The notes under the pieces: model-generated | Databases searched by the model: none | What the model saw: only the letters and a program-made list of their open reading frames with translations | Told to the model about the DNA's origin: nothing | Part shown: piece after piece, positions 38,991 to 50,800 of the stretch | How the letters are laid out: every line of letters starts with the position of its first letter | Numbering within the stretch: the first letter of the stretch is position 1 | Program-made: the position numbers and the translations under genes | NCBI RefSeq assembly: GCF_036417845.1 | Contig: NC_089978.1 | Location: 84,128,007 to 84,192,006, forward strand | Direction: 5' to 3' | DNA: 64,000 bases | Origin: Apteryx mantelli | Lineage: Eukaryota > Chordata > Aves > Apterygiformes > Apterygidae

Positions 38991-41900
38991 AATGACATAT
39001 GCTCCCTGGCCCACTCTGGGATTCTGATTTGAAGATTACTTGGCAGAGTTTGGACTGAATGGAAACTTTCTTCTCAAAGCAGAATTATTTTGAACTCAAG
39101 GGAAAAAATACTGGATTGCATGTGTTCTGTGTCAAGAGGTACAGGTTCTTTGGAATCCTACAAGAAAGGCACAAGCTTTCTTTCAAGAAAGACAACTATT
39201 TTATTAGCAGCGCAGGGTGGGTGATGGCAAGTTATAAATTCTTATGTCCCTTCTGATGCTGGGAACCCCAAATTCATACGGTATCACAGACCTCTACTCA
39301 GGCCACAGCACACTGCTCAGATCCTGTCCATGGTGAGGTTCATCAGTATTGTGGCCTTTAGAGGTTTTTATAGGATTTTCTTAGTATTGTGGTGTAGATG
39401 GAAAATACATTGCTTCATTTCAAGCTAAGGACATGCTGATGGTGTCATCACTGGTGCCAAGTAGGTGCTGCCTCCATGGTCTTCCATTACAATTAGCTGG
39501 CTAAGTTCATCCTGTGTCAAGGGCTATGTGCAGCACTGCACAGTCCTGAAGGTCAAGTGATGTGCAGTACAGTACGTGCCTGTGTTTACTCAGGTCAACT
39601 TGTGTGGATCACTAACTTCTCAATGTACAATAGTCTTCCTGTTAGGATCACTACAGCATGCCAGAAGTTAGGCATAGATGAACTGAACCCCTACAAAACC
39701 TAATTTGACTAATCCTATCCTACAGTCATAATGGAAATACAAATTTTTGACTTTCTACTGTAAAAGGACTTGAAGTTTGCAGCCTTTTTGAAAGGTGGTG
39801 TTATGGACTCCAGGGTTTTCAATGTCAAAAGCTCAGACTCTTTTCCTGAGGCAGGGTTGTTGTCTGCAGTAAAACCTGAGCATGGGTATAACCTTACATT
39901 TTCACTGCACAAGTCCCTCTCCAAGTTGTCAGTCAATCAGTATACTATGAATCCTGATTCTCTACCTTCTGTTGTATGTTGTCATGACTGACAAACGAGG
40001 TGTGATTGTCAAATGTGGCTGGTTCTGACAGTCATTTACTTCTTACTCCAAGCTTGTGTCATGCTGTACTTAAAAGGTGAAAGAGGGAAAAGAGAATAAA
40101 AGACACCACAGAGAGCAAGCAAGAGAGCATGGGTGCTGCCTGCATTCTTTGCTCAAGCTAGATGTTGCCCACATATACACATGTGTGTGTAAATATGCGT
40201 ATGTATGTATGTTGTTGGCACAAAGGATGTTGAGATAGGTTCACATGCACAAATATTTACTAGTGGGGTAGCAGGTGAACACATCAATTCTAATGGTTAA
40301 TTACTTTTGGGGACAAATAAAAGGAGAGAGAAAAAAGGGGCATATGCTCCCCCGTGGCCAGATTTGGTTTATAGGGGAAAGGCCCTAGAGAATCATGGTG
40401 TGAGGGAGAAGGAAAAATACTGCCCCAGAGGCTCTGGGAAACAATGCCACAGTGCCTTGGGTGGTGGGTACCGAGCTGCCAGGGGAAGGCAGGCTGCAGA
40501 ATTGCAGGTGGGGGCCTTCAGCACTACACAGGTTAAGGCAGTTAAGGCCTGGGCAACTATGTGTATATACACATATTATATATGCCTGTATAACATATAT
40601 GGAGGTAGAAAATAAATCAGTCTGTATCAACTGTGATCTATGAAATTAGCAGCATCAAAATACCCTCTGTGGAGTAGTAGCCCTCTCCCCATAAAAAATT
40701 AATGTGCAATTTTCTTGAAAGGCAATAGTAAGCCCTATAATAAAAGAGAAAATCATGTTTTGTGGTCTCTGAAAACCTATAAAGTGACACATCGTGTGTT
40801 TAAGCATCCCTATTATTCCTTGCCTGCCCTAATCTTGGGCCACTATTTTATATGGACCTATATGGTTCCTTGCTATGAGAGTTTGAGTTCATCAGTGTCT
40901 TGGTTCCGCTTTCATTTTGCAAAGGCTAATCCAGTGGTCCTTCAGTGCTCTTACCTGAGAATAACCTCATAAGCCATGTCAGGATTGTTTATATGAAGCT
41001 CCTGAAATCATGGTGCTCCTACAGGCTAGTCATTTCTTCAATAAGAAATAGGACTTTAGGTTATCTGAGTCATAAATGCCAATTTGCCTCCAAACCTGTC
41101 AGCTGTATGATTTGCCAGCACTTCCTGCATTAGTGCTTAAGCATTCCCCCCCCCCCCTCCAAAAGACAGCAGGGGTGCCCTTAAGGCTACCTATCTCTGA
41201 TGCCTTAGGGAGGGGGAAATAGGAAAAGAAGAATTGCATCACTAAGCCTGGACAGCTTGGAAACTAACTGCATTTTATTTTAGACATTTCTGGATGCCTA
41301 CCCCCTTGAAGGTAACTCACTGTCAGTAATAGGAGCAGCCTTTGCTGTCAGCAAATGGATAGTTGACTGGTAAACACCAAATGTTTGTTTTTGGCATTGT
41401 GGTAGCCTGGGGTAATTAGTTTTCAAAACCTGGAAACAGTCTATTTCTGTGATGATAGGGGCTCCCTCAGTCATGTGCTGCAGCACTGGATGGTTGGGCA
41501 AGCTCTTAACGCAGAACTGGGAGCATCGCTTTTCTCACGCAGCGATCCAAGAGCAACCGGTCACCACCCTCCGCCTTTGTTGTAGGCTGATCTTGGCAAC
41601 TGTTGCCTTTTGTTTATTGTTTTGGTTCTTTTTAGTGCCCCCCCCACAATTTCTGCAACAGTTATCAGCAGGGATGCTACATTTTTACAGCCCTTAAGGC
41701 TTCTGCAGATGGTTTCGTTATCATTTCCTCAATTTTCCTATCCATTTCTCTTGTGGTTCTCTTTGTACATCTGTCTACATCAGTTTAGAGAGTCATCTCA
41801 TGTATTTCAAAAATTGAGCAACTTATCTCTGTGATAATTTCCTGGTTAAATTATGCAATGTTACACTCCGAACATGATACTAACAGTGAATATTTGGGTG

Positions 41901-42700
41901 CTAAGATAATTATTGGTGTGCAGGTTACCACAGAGAGAAAAGACATTATGTAAGATTTTAACTAAACTACCCACTTTAAGTTAAACACAGTAGAACCCTG
42001 ATTTTGATAAACGAAGGAAGTGACTTGATGTAAGTTTTCATTTAGAAGGAAAAAAAAATGTTTAATGTTCACTAGTATGATTTCATTCTAACTGAAGACA
42101 AAACTTGTAGATGAAGGATTAAGGAGATTAAATTAAAGACTTTTGCTCTATGGCAAATGATATTCTTCCTCTACAGAGGCAGACGAATACATGTGTTTGT
42201 TGTTACCAGTGTGTTTTTTCCTGGCACATGGTGCAGTAGAAAGTACTTTTCTGCTTTCATTTGCTGTGTGTTTCACAGCAGGCAAGAGAGATTTTTGCAC
42301 AATGTCTGGGGCAAACCTGAGCTTTTAAGATCAGTAAGGCAGTGATTTCCTAGTGCCTCTAAAAATAAAATTATAGCTCTGAAGTTTTGGACTGCTGAGC
42401 TCCCCTGCATTTACCCCCACCTTCTGAAGGGAACTATTGCTGTACTCTGCTTCCCACAGTTCTTAGATTTAAAAAAACAAAAAAAACCCCAAAACCCAAA
42501 CTCTGCATTTCTATTAGCATTCAGTTAAGTTGCAGTTTCACTCTGCACGGAATTGAAACTCAAATGCTCTTGGCTGAATGATGATTTGTTCCTAATTAGG
42601 AAAAAAAATAAAAAGAAAATCCACCTTAGTCCAAAAGAAAAGGCAAAATTTTTGTAGAGTTATTAAAGCTTCTGAAGTTTGTAGCTATAGCCTGCAAGGG

Positions 42701-42772
42701 AGATTTCCAAAAGCATTGAGCACCTATTGAAAATTAGCAAGGTTGGGTGGCGACAGTGTCTTTGAAAACCTG
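42701..42772. repeat. Possible relic of a short inverted-repeat element
   Basis: AGATTTCCAAAAGCA at the left and TGTCTTTGAAAACCTG at the right are imperfect inverted copies. They enclose 'GAGCACCTATTGAAAAT'. The layout resembles a dispersed repeat of birds and reptiles with 'TTTTCAAAAG...GCACCTA...CTTTGAAAA'. It is old and diverged, and the assignment is from memory. Confidence 0.35.
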
Positions 42773-43978
42773 CTTAAAACCAAAGTGAGGGGGCATCATG
42801 TTTAATCTGCGTTCCAATGTGATACGCTGGGGATGTGTTTAGGTGCCTGTAGGAATCAACCTTCAAAATGCAATTGGTGCTGAGCCATTTTCTTAGGTAC
42901 CGCTATACAATTAAACACATTTGTTTTATAATGATGTGAATAACTATAAATGAGTTCAACCTAACTCTCTGCTCTGGTGGTTCACAGTCTGAAATGTTTG
43001 AGTGGAACAGCTAAAAGTACACTGCTTGCAATGAATATTTTCCTCCTACCAAAAATATGTTGAATAGTCTTGCAGAACTCAGCAGGATTTTAGTGAGATG
43101 TCTGCATTAATTATAATAGCCCCAACTGAAAAGCTCAATGCCACTTACATGAAAAGAAAAATCCAGTTATCAGTCAATAGCGGAAGACTCATATTTTATT
43201 ACAGTATTTTTAGTATCCAAGCACAAAGTTTTAGAAATAGAGTCCTGAACCTATAGTGAGTTAATGAGCCCTTTCATAGTCCTTGATTGAAATGTTAATG
43301 ATGCTAAATGTTTTTCTTCTGTGAACTTTTTTGTTTTTATGTTTACATGACACAGCCACAAACAACAGAAAGTTTTAAAGAATGATTGCAAATCCTTTCT
43401 CTCTTCATTGTTCAAGTTTTAGTCTTTTGAAATGAGTTCTTCAGCTCCACAACAGTTAGAGAAACCATGAACTGCTGTTTAAAATGTAGAGAAAAATGTG
43501 CAGGGAAAGAAGAAATGAAAAAAACCCTTTCAAATATCATAACCATTGAACTGGCATGTCCTGCTAAGCCTAGAAACTACCAAGGAAGAAACTCTCAGAG
43601 AAGCACCATGTTCATGAAATGCTTAATTGTCACTGACTTATGTCTGTCCATGTCATCTTCAAGTTGTTCCTTTCTACATTCTCTCCCATGCATTTTTTCA
43701 CCTTATTACATGGTGTTTTCTCTGCTCTTACCGCTATCCTTTTTTTCTGGTTTGTTTTGGTTTCCTCCCCCAAAGTCCCCTTCACTTAATAAATAAACAT
43801 TTCTTCCACAAAGTATTCAAGCTAAGAAATTTGTCAGCTTATGTTAGTCATGCAACTGATGATTGATTTTTTAGTAAGGGCCCGGTTCTTGACCCTATCA
43901 GCAGCAGGAATGAACCCCAGATAATAATAATAAAAATGATTAAACTTTCAGCTCTAAAATATTGTGCATATCAGGGTT

Positions 43979-43999
43979 TCTCTCTCTCTCTCTCTCTCT
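43979..43999. repeat. (TC)n microsatellite
   Basis: About ten TC dinucleotides lie roughly 660 bases before the TLR7 start-codon exon. Confidence 0.85.
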
Positions 44000-44660
44000 T
44001 TCTTTCTGTTCATGTAGCTTACACTAAAAAAAGGGCGGAAAAAAAGGAACTTGACTTCTGCAAATCTTGGTTGTCTCAAGTGAATGTTATGCTTATGTAG
44101 CACATTCGCCTCCTTTCTGATTAATCTTTTGTTCTCCTTCTAAATATTTTGCAATTGGTTTCCAGTGGGGTTCCCTGTCTGTTCACCTTCTTGGGGTAGA
44201 CCCTAATACAGTCGCTGAAGGTATGAGACTGTAGCTGGTAAAATATGCAACTTAAAACGAAAACCACGTTCAAATGTAGCAAAGAAGGGAACAAATCACT
44301 GCATATGAGACCAAAAGGAATGAAATCCTTTGCCACAGCAACACGTGGATTTATGAGTAATGTGTGAATTTGTGTAGAAGGGGAAAAAAAATAAGAGTAC
44401 TCTCAGTTATTTTTATGGGGGATGGAGGACTAAATGAGGTACTGCTGTTTCAATTTTAAAGACAAGTATTTGAGGAAGTGGGTTGCAGCAGTTGTTTCAC
44501 ATTTGATTATTTCTCCAAGTTGCAGATGAAGAGAAGAAACATAGAGTAGTGGTTACTGCTGTTGTCTTGTGTGAGTTATGTCATGTTTTACTCTCCTCTG
44601 TACCTGAGCTGAACCAGTGGGGACCCCTTTTATGCTGTTTTCTTCTGCTCTGATTTACAG

Positions 44661-44707
44661 TGTCCTCTAACAACAAATCTTACAGACCTGGAAGAGGACA
44701 GAAAATG
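44661..44707 (+). CDS. TLR7: TLR7 exon ending on the initiator ATG
   Basis: A 47-base exon is delimited by a good acceptor (TTCTTCTGCTCTGATTTACAG) and a donor (ATG|GTAGGT). Its last three bases, 44705-44707, are the start codon. All but the ATG is 5' UTR. The exon ends ACCTGGAAGAGGACAGAAAATG, strikingly like the end of mammalian TLR7 exon 2, where the ATG is also the last codon of the exon. Spliced to the large exon it gives ATG-GTG-CCT (Met-Val-Pro), with A at -3 and G at +4, a strong initiation context. This explains why the large exon has no ATG of its own before the signal peptide. Confidence 0.82.
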
Positions 44708-44790
44708 GTAGGTTAAACTTTCATTTTAAACTTGTTCTTAAAACTCTTTAACTGGAACAGTTGTGAAAGATTTTTAAGAATGTAGTCTCC

Positions 44791-44829
<39 letters not shown>

Positions 44830-47800
44830 ACATGTCTGAATTAGCTGTTGTGGTTATAAGTTGCAATACATAATGACATGGATAAGGGAAGGATAGCATT
44901 TCTTCCTACTAATGTGTTACAGGCTGAGTATAATAATGATGTCTTCTATAATATCTATAACTTTTGAGAAGCTGTTTTCTCTCAAACCTTTCACCCTCTC
45001 ACCTTTTAGAGTATGTATGGACTATCTACAGAAAAACTACATTAAGAAACACCTAGCTGTATTGTTTCTGAATATTTGATGAATACTATAAATCAGATGT
45101 AAATTCAGCTTTGGCTTTATGCATATGCTCAGTTAATATGAAAATATTAGTACTTTTTGAACTTCTTATAAAACCAAACATGATCACAGAGAAAATGATA
45201 GTTCACATGGCTAATCTAGCTTTTCTTTTATACTTGTTTCTCATTCCAGAGACTTTGAACAATTTATTTATTTCTTCTAATTTCTACAGTCCTTTTTTTT
45301 TGTTGAAGTATCACTACATATTATGCATGAAAATAGTTAGACAGCGTCATAATGTAACAGTTTACAATTTAAATAGATACTACATTAAAAGGGTTTTGGA
45401 AACAGAAGCACATAAAACAGAAATGAAGCACAAAGATATTAAGAGCTCGGTTAGCTCTACAAGGACACTTCGGTTCCTAAAAATATAGCAATTGCTGAGA
45501 GTTCAGAATCTGAGCATTTTGAAAAATCTGAATAGGTATTTTTTGATGTCTTAAGGGACTTGCTTACAAATATATTTGTGAAGGTATATAAGGCCCAGAT
45601 TCCTTGCACCTAATTTCAGGCATGTAACTGAAGAGTCTGTGTTAGAAGTGAGGTCACGCAGAGCTCCCTCCATATTCAGAGATCTGAACAGCGCCTGAGG
45701 GGGGGCCTCTCTCCTCTCTCTCCTTCTCTCTTGAATGTCAGTGCCCAGGGTGACGGCACTGAGGGGAGGAACTGCAGGTAAGCGCCTAAAATTAGGTGGC
45801 TCAGCGCGGTGTCTGAGTACGAGTTCATGTAGAAGGCTTGTGATGATCTAGACAGCAATTCCACATTGCCTAAGTTCTAATCTAGTACTTGGACAGGCTA
45901 CAGAGGATTTTAATTCGGTTTAGCAAATTTTTTTGAAAGGTTGATTCTGATCAGCTTTTCTTCAAAAGCAGCAAATCTGTGGTTTGGCTCCCAAGCTGGC
46001 AGCATCCTTCCTTATTTTAACATTGCCATTAAACATATATTTTAGCTATAAGTAGCCCATTTTTTTCCAAGACTGGTGACTAAAAAGTGTCAAAGCATGG
46101 ACTTGAATGAATAGCAGTAATAAATAAAATGAAATACACTATTGTAGTAATAATAAATAAAGCAGTTACAATGCTGGCTACTATTACCATTACAGCAAAA
46201 AATCTTTCAGCACTTTTCATAATGGCAGTGCAAGACAGACTGTTAAAGTCTGATCCATCGCAGCTGTCAGAATTTCGCTTGGTAGGTACAGGTACTGTGT
46301 GCGTGGCTGATGGATCTGTACTTTGCGTGCTGCTGTGGTGTGCATCAATAGATAAAGGTAAAAGGCATCCGTGTGACTGCCTGACATGTCTTGCTGTTCG
46401 GGGAGGGTCTGTGGTTTCCCTGTCAACTCTCTGCCACGTTTTATGGGCATCTGCCTTGGTTCACAACAACTGTGGACCCTGGGGTGCGTTGCGCCTGGAA
46501 GGGGAAGAGAGTCAGTCACGTGGAAATGTGGAACCAAGGCCAGTTAAGTTAGGATAGGCTCTCTCAGGGTTTCATTATTCTAATAAACAGCCATTTACAT
46601 GCACAATTCAATGAGTCCTTTGGAAAAGGAGGAAGGAAAATATTTACAAGAACCTATCCAAATTTTTCTTCTGGAATGTCTTTCAAAGATCTTTATTTTT
46701 CTGTATAATTAATTTCAATTATATTGCCCCTCCTGCCTCCCAATTACCTGACCATATTAATGGAGAAGAAAGAGTTCTATAAAAAACTAGGATAATGGGA
46801 GAAGTTTAATGTATTTTATCTTCTCCAGATTAGCTCTCCACTTACTCTGATTGTTCTTATTCACCATTTTCATCCAAATGCTTGTCTACATCAGGAAATC
46901 AGAAAAATTAATCATCCTCTAAAGTGGATTGGTTAGACCACACTGAAGACCCTGGTGAGCTCTCTTATCCAGTGGCCTCAGTCTGGGTGAGTTTCCAAAG
47001 TGAATTACTATAAGCCAAATTAAGGTTATTTTAATTCTTAATAAATGCCCTCACAAGAGTTGATAGTAATGAAATATGGCTCAGTGCCTTGGAATTCATG
47101 GTCATGGTCCTGCTCTAGTTAGTCCAGATTAGCTTTCCCTGAGTATGTGTATAACAATAGTCATGGGTACCATCCTGGATATTTAAATACCTTTCCCTTT
47201 TCTGTGGATCTGTTGAAGAGAGCACTGTAACACTTCCTGCCAACGTAAAAGGAAGTCATGCCAGAGGAAAGGCATGTTACAGAGTACCAGGTTACCGATA
47301 TGAATTTTATATGACAATATGTTGAATTCAAGGTTTGCAGCAGGCTTTTACATTTTTCTTTCTTTACTGAAGCTTTGTATTCAAAAGCTGATTGAATGAA
47401 TCTCCAAAGTGACCTCATTTGGTTGTTGAATCCACAGAGCAGAAGTGCAGTGCTGTATGAGATTTGATCTAGCTTCTCTTACATTTGTTGCCCTACTAGT
47501 CACTCATCTAAATAGACATATAGATGAATAGATCAATTTAACATTGTTATATGGAGTAAAGCAAAAAACATAACTGAGGAGATGATACAGTAGTCTAAGT
47601 AAACAGAGGATACAACAGGAAGCCCTATTTAATATCTGTATCTGTGTTACCTACAAAGCATGTTTCAGGTAACACTCAAGTGTTTTCACCTACTGTCGAT
47701 GTAATGAGAAGCTCTTAGTATCTTGACATATCCCAGCTGAAGAGAAAAAACATTTTCATATATCTTGGAAACTTTACCTAATCATTTTATTTTCAGCTGC

Positions 47801-50800
47801 TTACCTGGGTATTATACTGGATCAGTATAACTCCATGCAGAAGTAATTCTGGTTATTAAACAGCATTCTGATGCCGTGTGTTGCTTTCCAGTCCTTAAAA
47901 ACTGAGTTATCCAGGGAGAAATGTTGATTTTGATTATTGTGCTTTTGATCGTGTTTAAATGTCTTGACTGATCCAAGACTGGTACTACACGCAGGCAGTT
48001 AAGGAGCTGTGTAAGGCAGCAAAATGCTCACAGCCCCTCTGCCTGGGTTGTGCAAGCCACGGCCTGGACTGCCTGCTTGCCTGGCTGGCTGCCTCCCCTC
48101 AAAGGGCCAAGGGTTCTTTGACATTGGCTGCTGCTGAGGAAAAAACTAGTATGTTGTGAAACATTAACAGCCCATTGCTCTCCCATAGTGAATACCCATC
48201 TATAAAGTAGGCAAGGTTGCAAAGACTTACGACTTATTTTGGCAGGTTCTTTACATGCCTGCGGGATTTTGGCTCTCATTTTATTATTATTATTCTTTTA
48301 AGGGACATGCTCAGTTTGAATCTTTCCTTGATTTTTATTTTTACACATATCTTTGATACAGTGTCCTCTTGGCCCTCTGTCCTTACTGGACAATGAAAAC
48401 ACATACTGGTATGAAAAGCATTTGGAAGCATAACCATAAACTGATTTTAGTCATCCTTATGTCTGTCCTGACACCTTGTGGAGGAAGAACCCTCATGATA
48501 ATGTGAAATTTAAATTAAGCATGAAGTTGTTAGTCACTGGGATTTTGATAATTTAGATTAGATTTTAGCTGATTTTAGATTTTCATTAAGTTTCATATGC
48601 CTCTAAAAATTAGCTTTGTTCATTTTTGCATATTATACAATCTCAGTCTGTTGCATTTTTAATACCTTTTGTTTCTCCTTAAATAAAGACTATTCACAGG
48701 AACATAGCCTTTAATCACCTGCCTTGTAATTTTTAGTAGATTCTTTAATGTTTTCTATGATTCACTATGTAGAGAGTGATATTTTGTTCCACAATATTTA
48801 GTGATAAGAGAGGAAAGAAAGCAGCTGAGGAAATACCAATACATGAATTTCCCAGACTTACAATCCTTCCTGCACATCCACTGATAGTCAGTGTGGGAGA
48901 CAGGACCCTGGCTTAGATGTATCTTTGGTCTGATACATATACAAAATATGGTTGATGTGATATCCTATGCCATATGTTCCCATTGCATTAAATTAATACC
49001 TTACTGTTTTCTTATTTTTAGGTGCCTCATGCAAAGATCCCAAATGCATTGCCATATGTCTTGCTCTTCGTGTTTCCAAAGTTGCTGTCAGGAGTTTGGT
49101 TTCCCAAAAGCTTACCCTGTGATGTAGAAGTCTCCAAAGCTACTGTGACAGTGGACTGCAGCGATCGTCGCCTCACGGAAATCCCCCGAGGAATCCCTAC
49201 AAATGCTACCAATCTTACCCTGACTATTAACCATATCCCACATGTCTATCCAACATCCTTTGCTCATCTCGAAAACCTCATGGAGATTGACTTCAGATGC
49301 AACTGTGTGCCTGTCAGACTGGGGCCCAAAGATCATGTCTGCACCAGGACACCTCAGATTGAGAATGGCAGTTTTGCTGCATTGGCAAGATTGAGGTCAT
49401 TGTATTTGGATGCAAATCAGCTGTTAGAAATACCACGGGGTCTTCCCACTACTTTACGTCTGCTGAGCCTGGAGGCAAATAGTATCTTTTCTATCACAAG
49501 AGCAAATTTGTCAGAGCTAAGAAACATAGAGGTATTGTATCTGGGACAGAACTGTTACTACCGTAATCCCTGCAATGTTTCATTTGAAATTGAAGAAACA
49601 GCCTTTCTGGACCTGAAAAATTTAACAATACTGTCCTTGAAGTCTAACAACTTAACTTATATTCCACCCAATTTGTCATCGACTTTAAAGGAATTGTATA
49701 TTTACAATAACATGATTCAAGTGATTCAAGAACATGACTTAATCGCCCTTCACAATTTAGAAATCCTTGATCTAAGTGGTAATTGCCCACGTTGCTATAA
49801 TGCCCCATATCCTTGTACTCCCTGCCCCAAAGGCACAATTGAGATACATCCAAAGGCTTTTCAGTCCTTGAAACAATTAAAAATTCTGCGACTTCACAGT
49901 AACTCTCTTCAGAGAATACTCAGCAGCTGGTTTGAAAACACCAGGAATCTCAAAGAGCTTGACCTCTCCCAAAATTTCCTTGCAAAGGAGATTGGAGATG
50001 CTCAGTTTTTGAAGCTTATTCCTAGCCTTGTAGAGCTGGATCTGTCCTTTAATTTTCAACTGCAGATGTATTCTCCATCCTTGAACCTATCTAAGACATT
50101 TTCCTCCCTTGTTAACCTAGAAATCCTGAGGCTCAGGGGTTATGTCTTTAAAGAACTGAAGCAAGAAAATCTAGACCCATTGCTCCATCTTAGAAATCTA
50201 ACAGTGTTGGATCTTGGGACGAATTTTATCAAAGTTGCTGACCTGAAAGTGTTCAAAAAATTCCCAGCTCTGAAATTCATTGACCTCTCAGTGAATAAAA
50301 TTTCTCCTTCTTCAGGTGAAAGCAACTGTTACAGATTTTGCCCTAATCCCAGAAATTCAGTAGAGCAGTACAATAGGCAAATATTACAAGATATGCATTA
50401 TTTCAGGTATGATGAGTATGGGCGAAGTTGCAAGTCCAAAGACAAAGAGGCTGCTTCCTACCGACCTTTAGTTAATGAGGATTGCCTGAAATATGGAGAA
50501 ACTTTGGACTTAAGCAGAAATAACATATTTTTTATTAGCCCCTCAGATTTCCAGGATCTTGGTTTTCTCAGATGCCTCAACTTGTCAGGTAATGCCATAA
50601 GCCAAACTTTAAATGGAAGTGAATTCTACTACCTGTCTGAACTGAAATATCTGGATTTTTCTAACAATCGGATCGATTTGCTATACTCAACTGCTTTCAA
50701 AGAGCTGAAACTTCTAGAAGTTCTAGATCTAAGCTATAACAAACATTACTTTCTTGCAGAAGGCGTTACACATGTGCTAAATTTTATGAAAAACTTGACT

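Larger units (their letters stand above)
38456..44660. other. Interval between PRPS2 and the TLR7 start-codon exon
   Basis: AT-rich DNA without a supported gene. It should contain the noncoding first exon and promoter of TLR7, which I could not place. It holds T-rich (38948-38990), C (41146-41157) and TC (43979-43999) tracts and a likely old inverted repeat near 42701. The 102-codon frame at 40307-40615 and others like it match nothing I recognise. Confidence 0.6.
44708..49021 (+). other. TLR7: TLR7 intron before the main coding exon (4.3 kb)
   Basis: GT-AG intron interrupting the gene between codons 1 and 2, as in other vertebrate TLR7 genes. It holds a CTTT microsatellite 84 bases after the donor, a candidate inverted-repeat element at 45607-45798, and a GC-richer stretch with overlapping open frames at about 46240-46520. 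The acceptor is TTTTCTTATTTTTAG. No separate gene is supported. Confidence 0.8.

Noticed and set aside
40307-40615. 102-codon frame downstream of PRPS2
   Set aside because: It ends in Tyr/Ile-rich sequence from a TATA-type tract and matches nothing known to me.
42157-42345. Possible TLR7 noncoding first exon ending at a GTAAGG donor near 42332
   Set aside because: A single donor-like sequence is too little. No promoter features or homology to known TLR7 first exons could be seen.
44521-44570. Possible short exon ending at GTGAGT, 90 bases before the TLR7 start-codon exon
   Set aside because: The donor-like GTGAGT lacks a typical exon end (TTGT before it), and the implied intron would be only about 90 bases. 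Not supported without transcripts.
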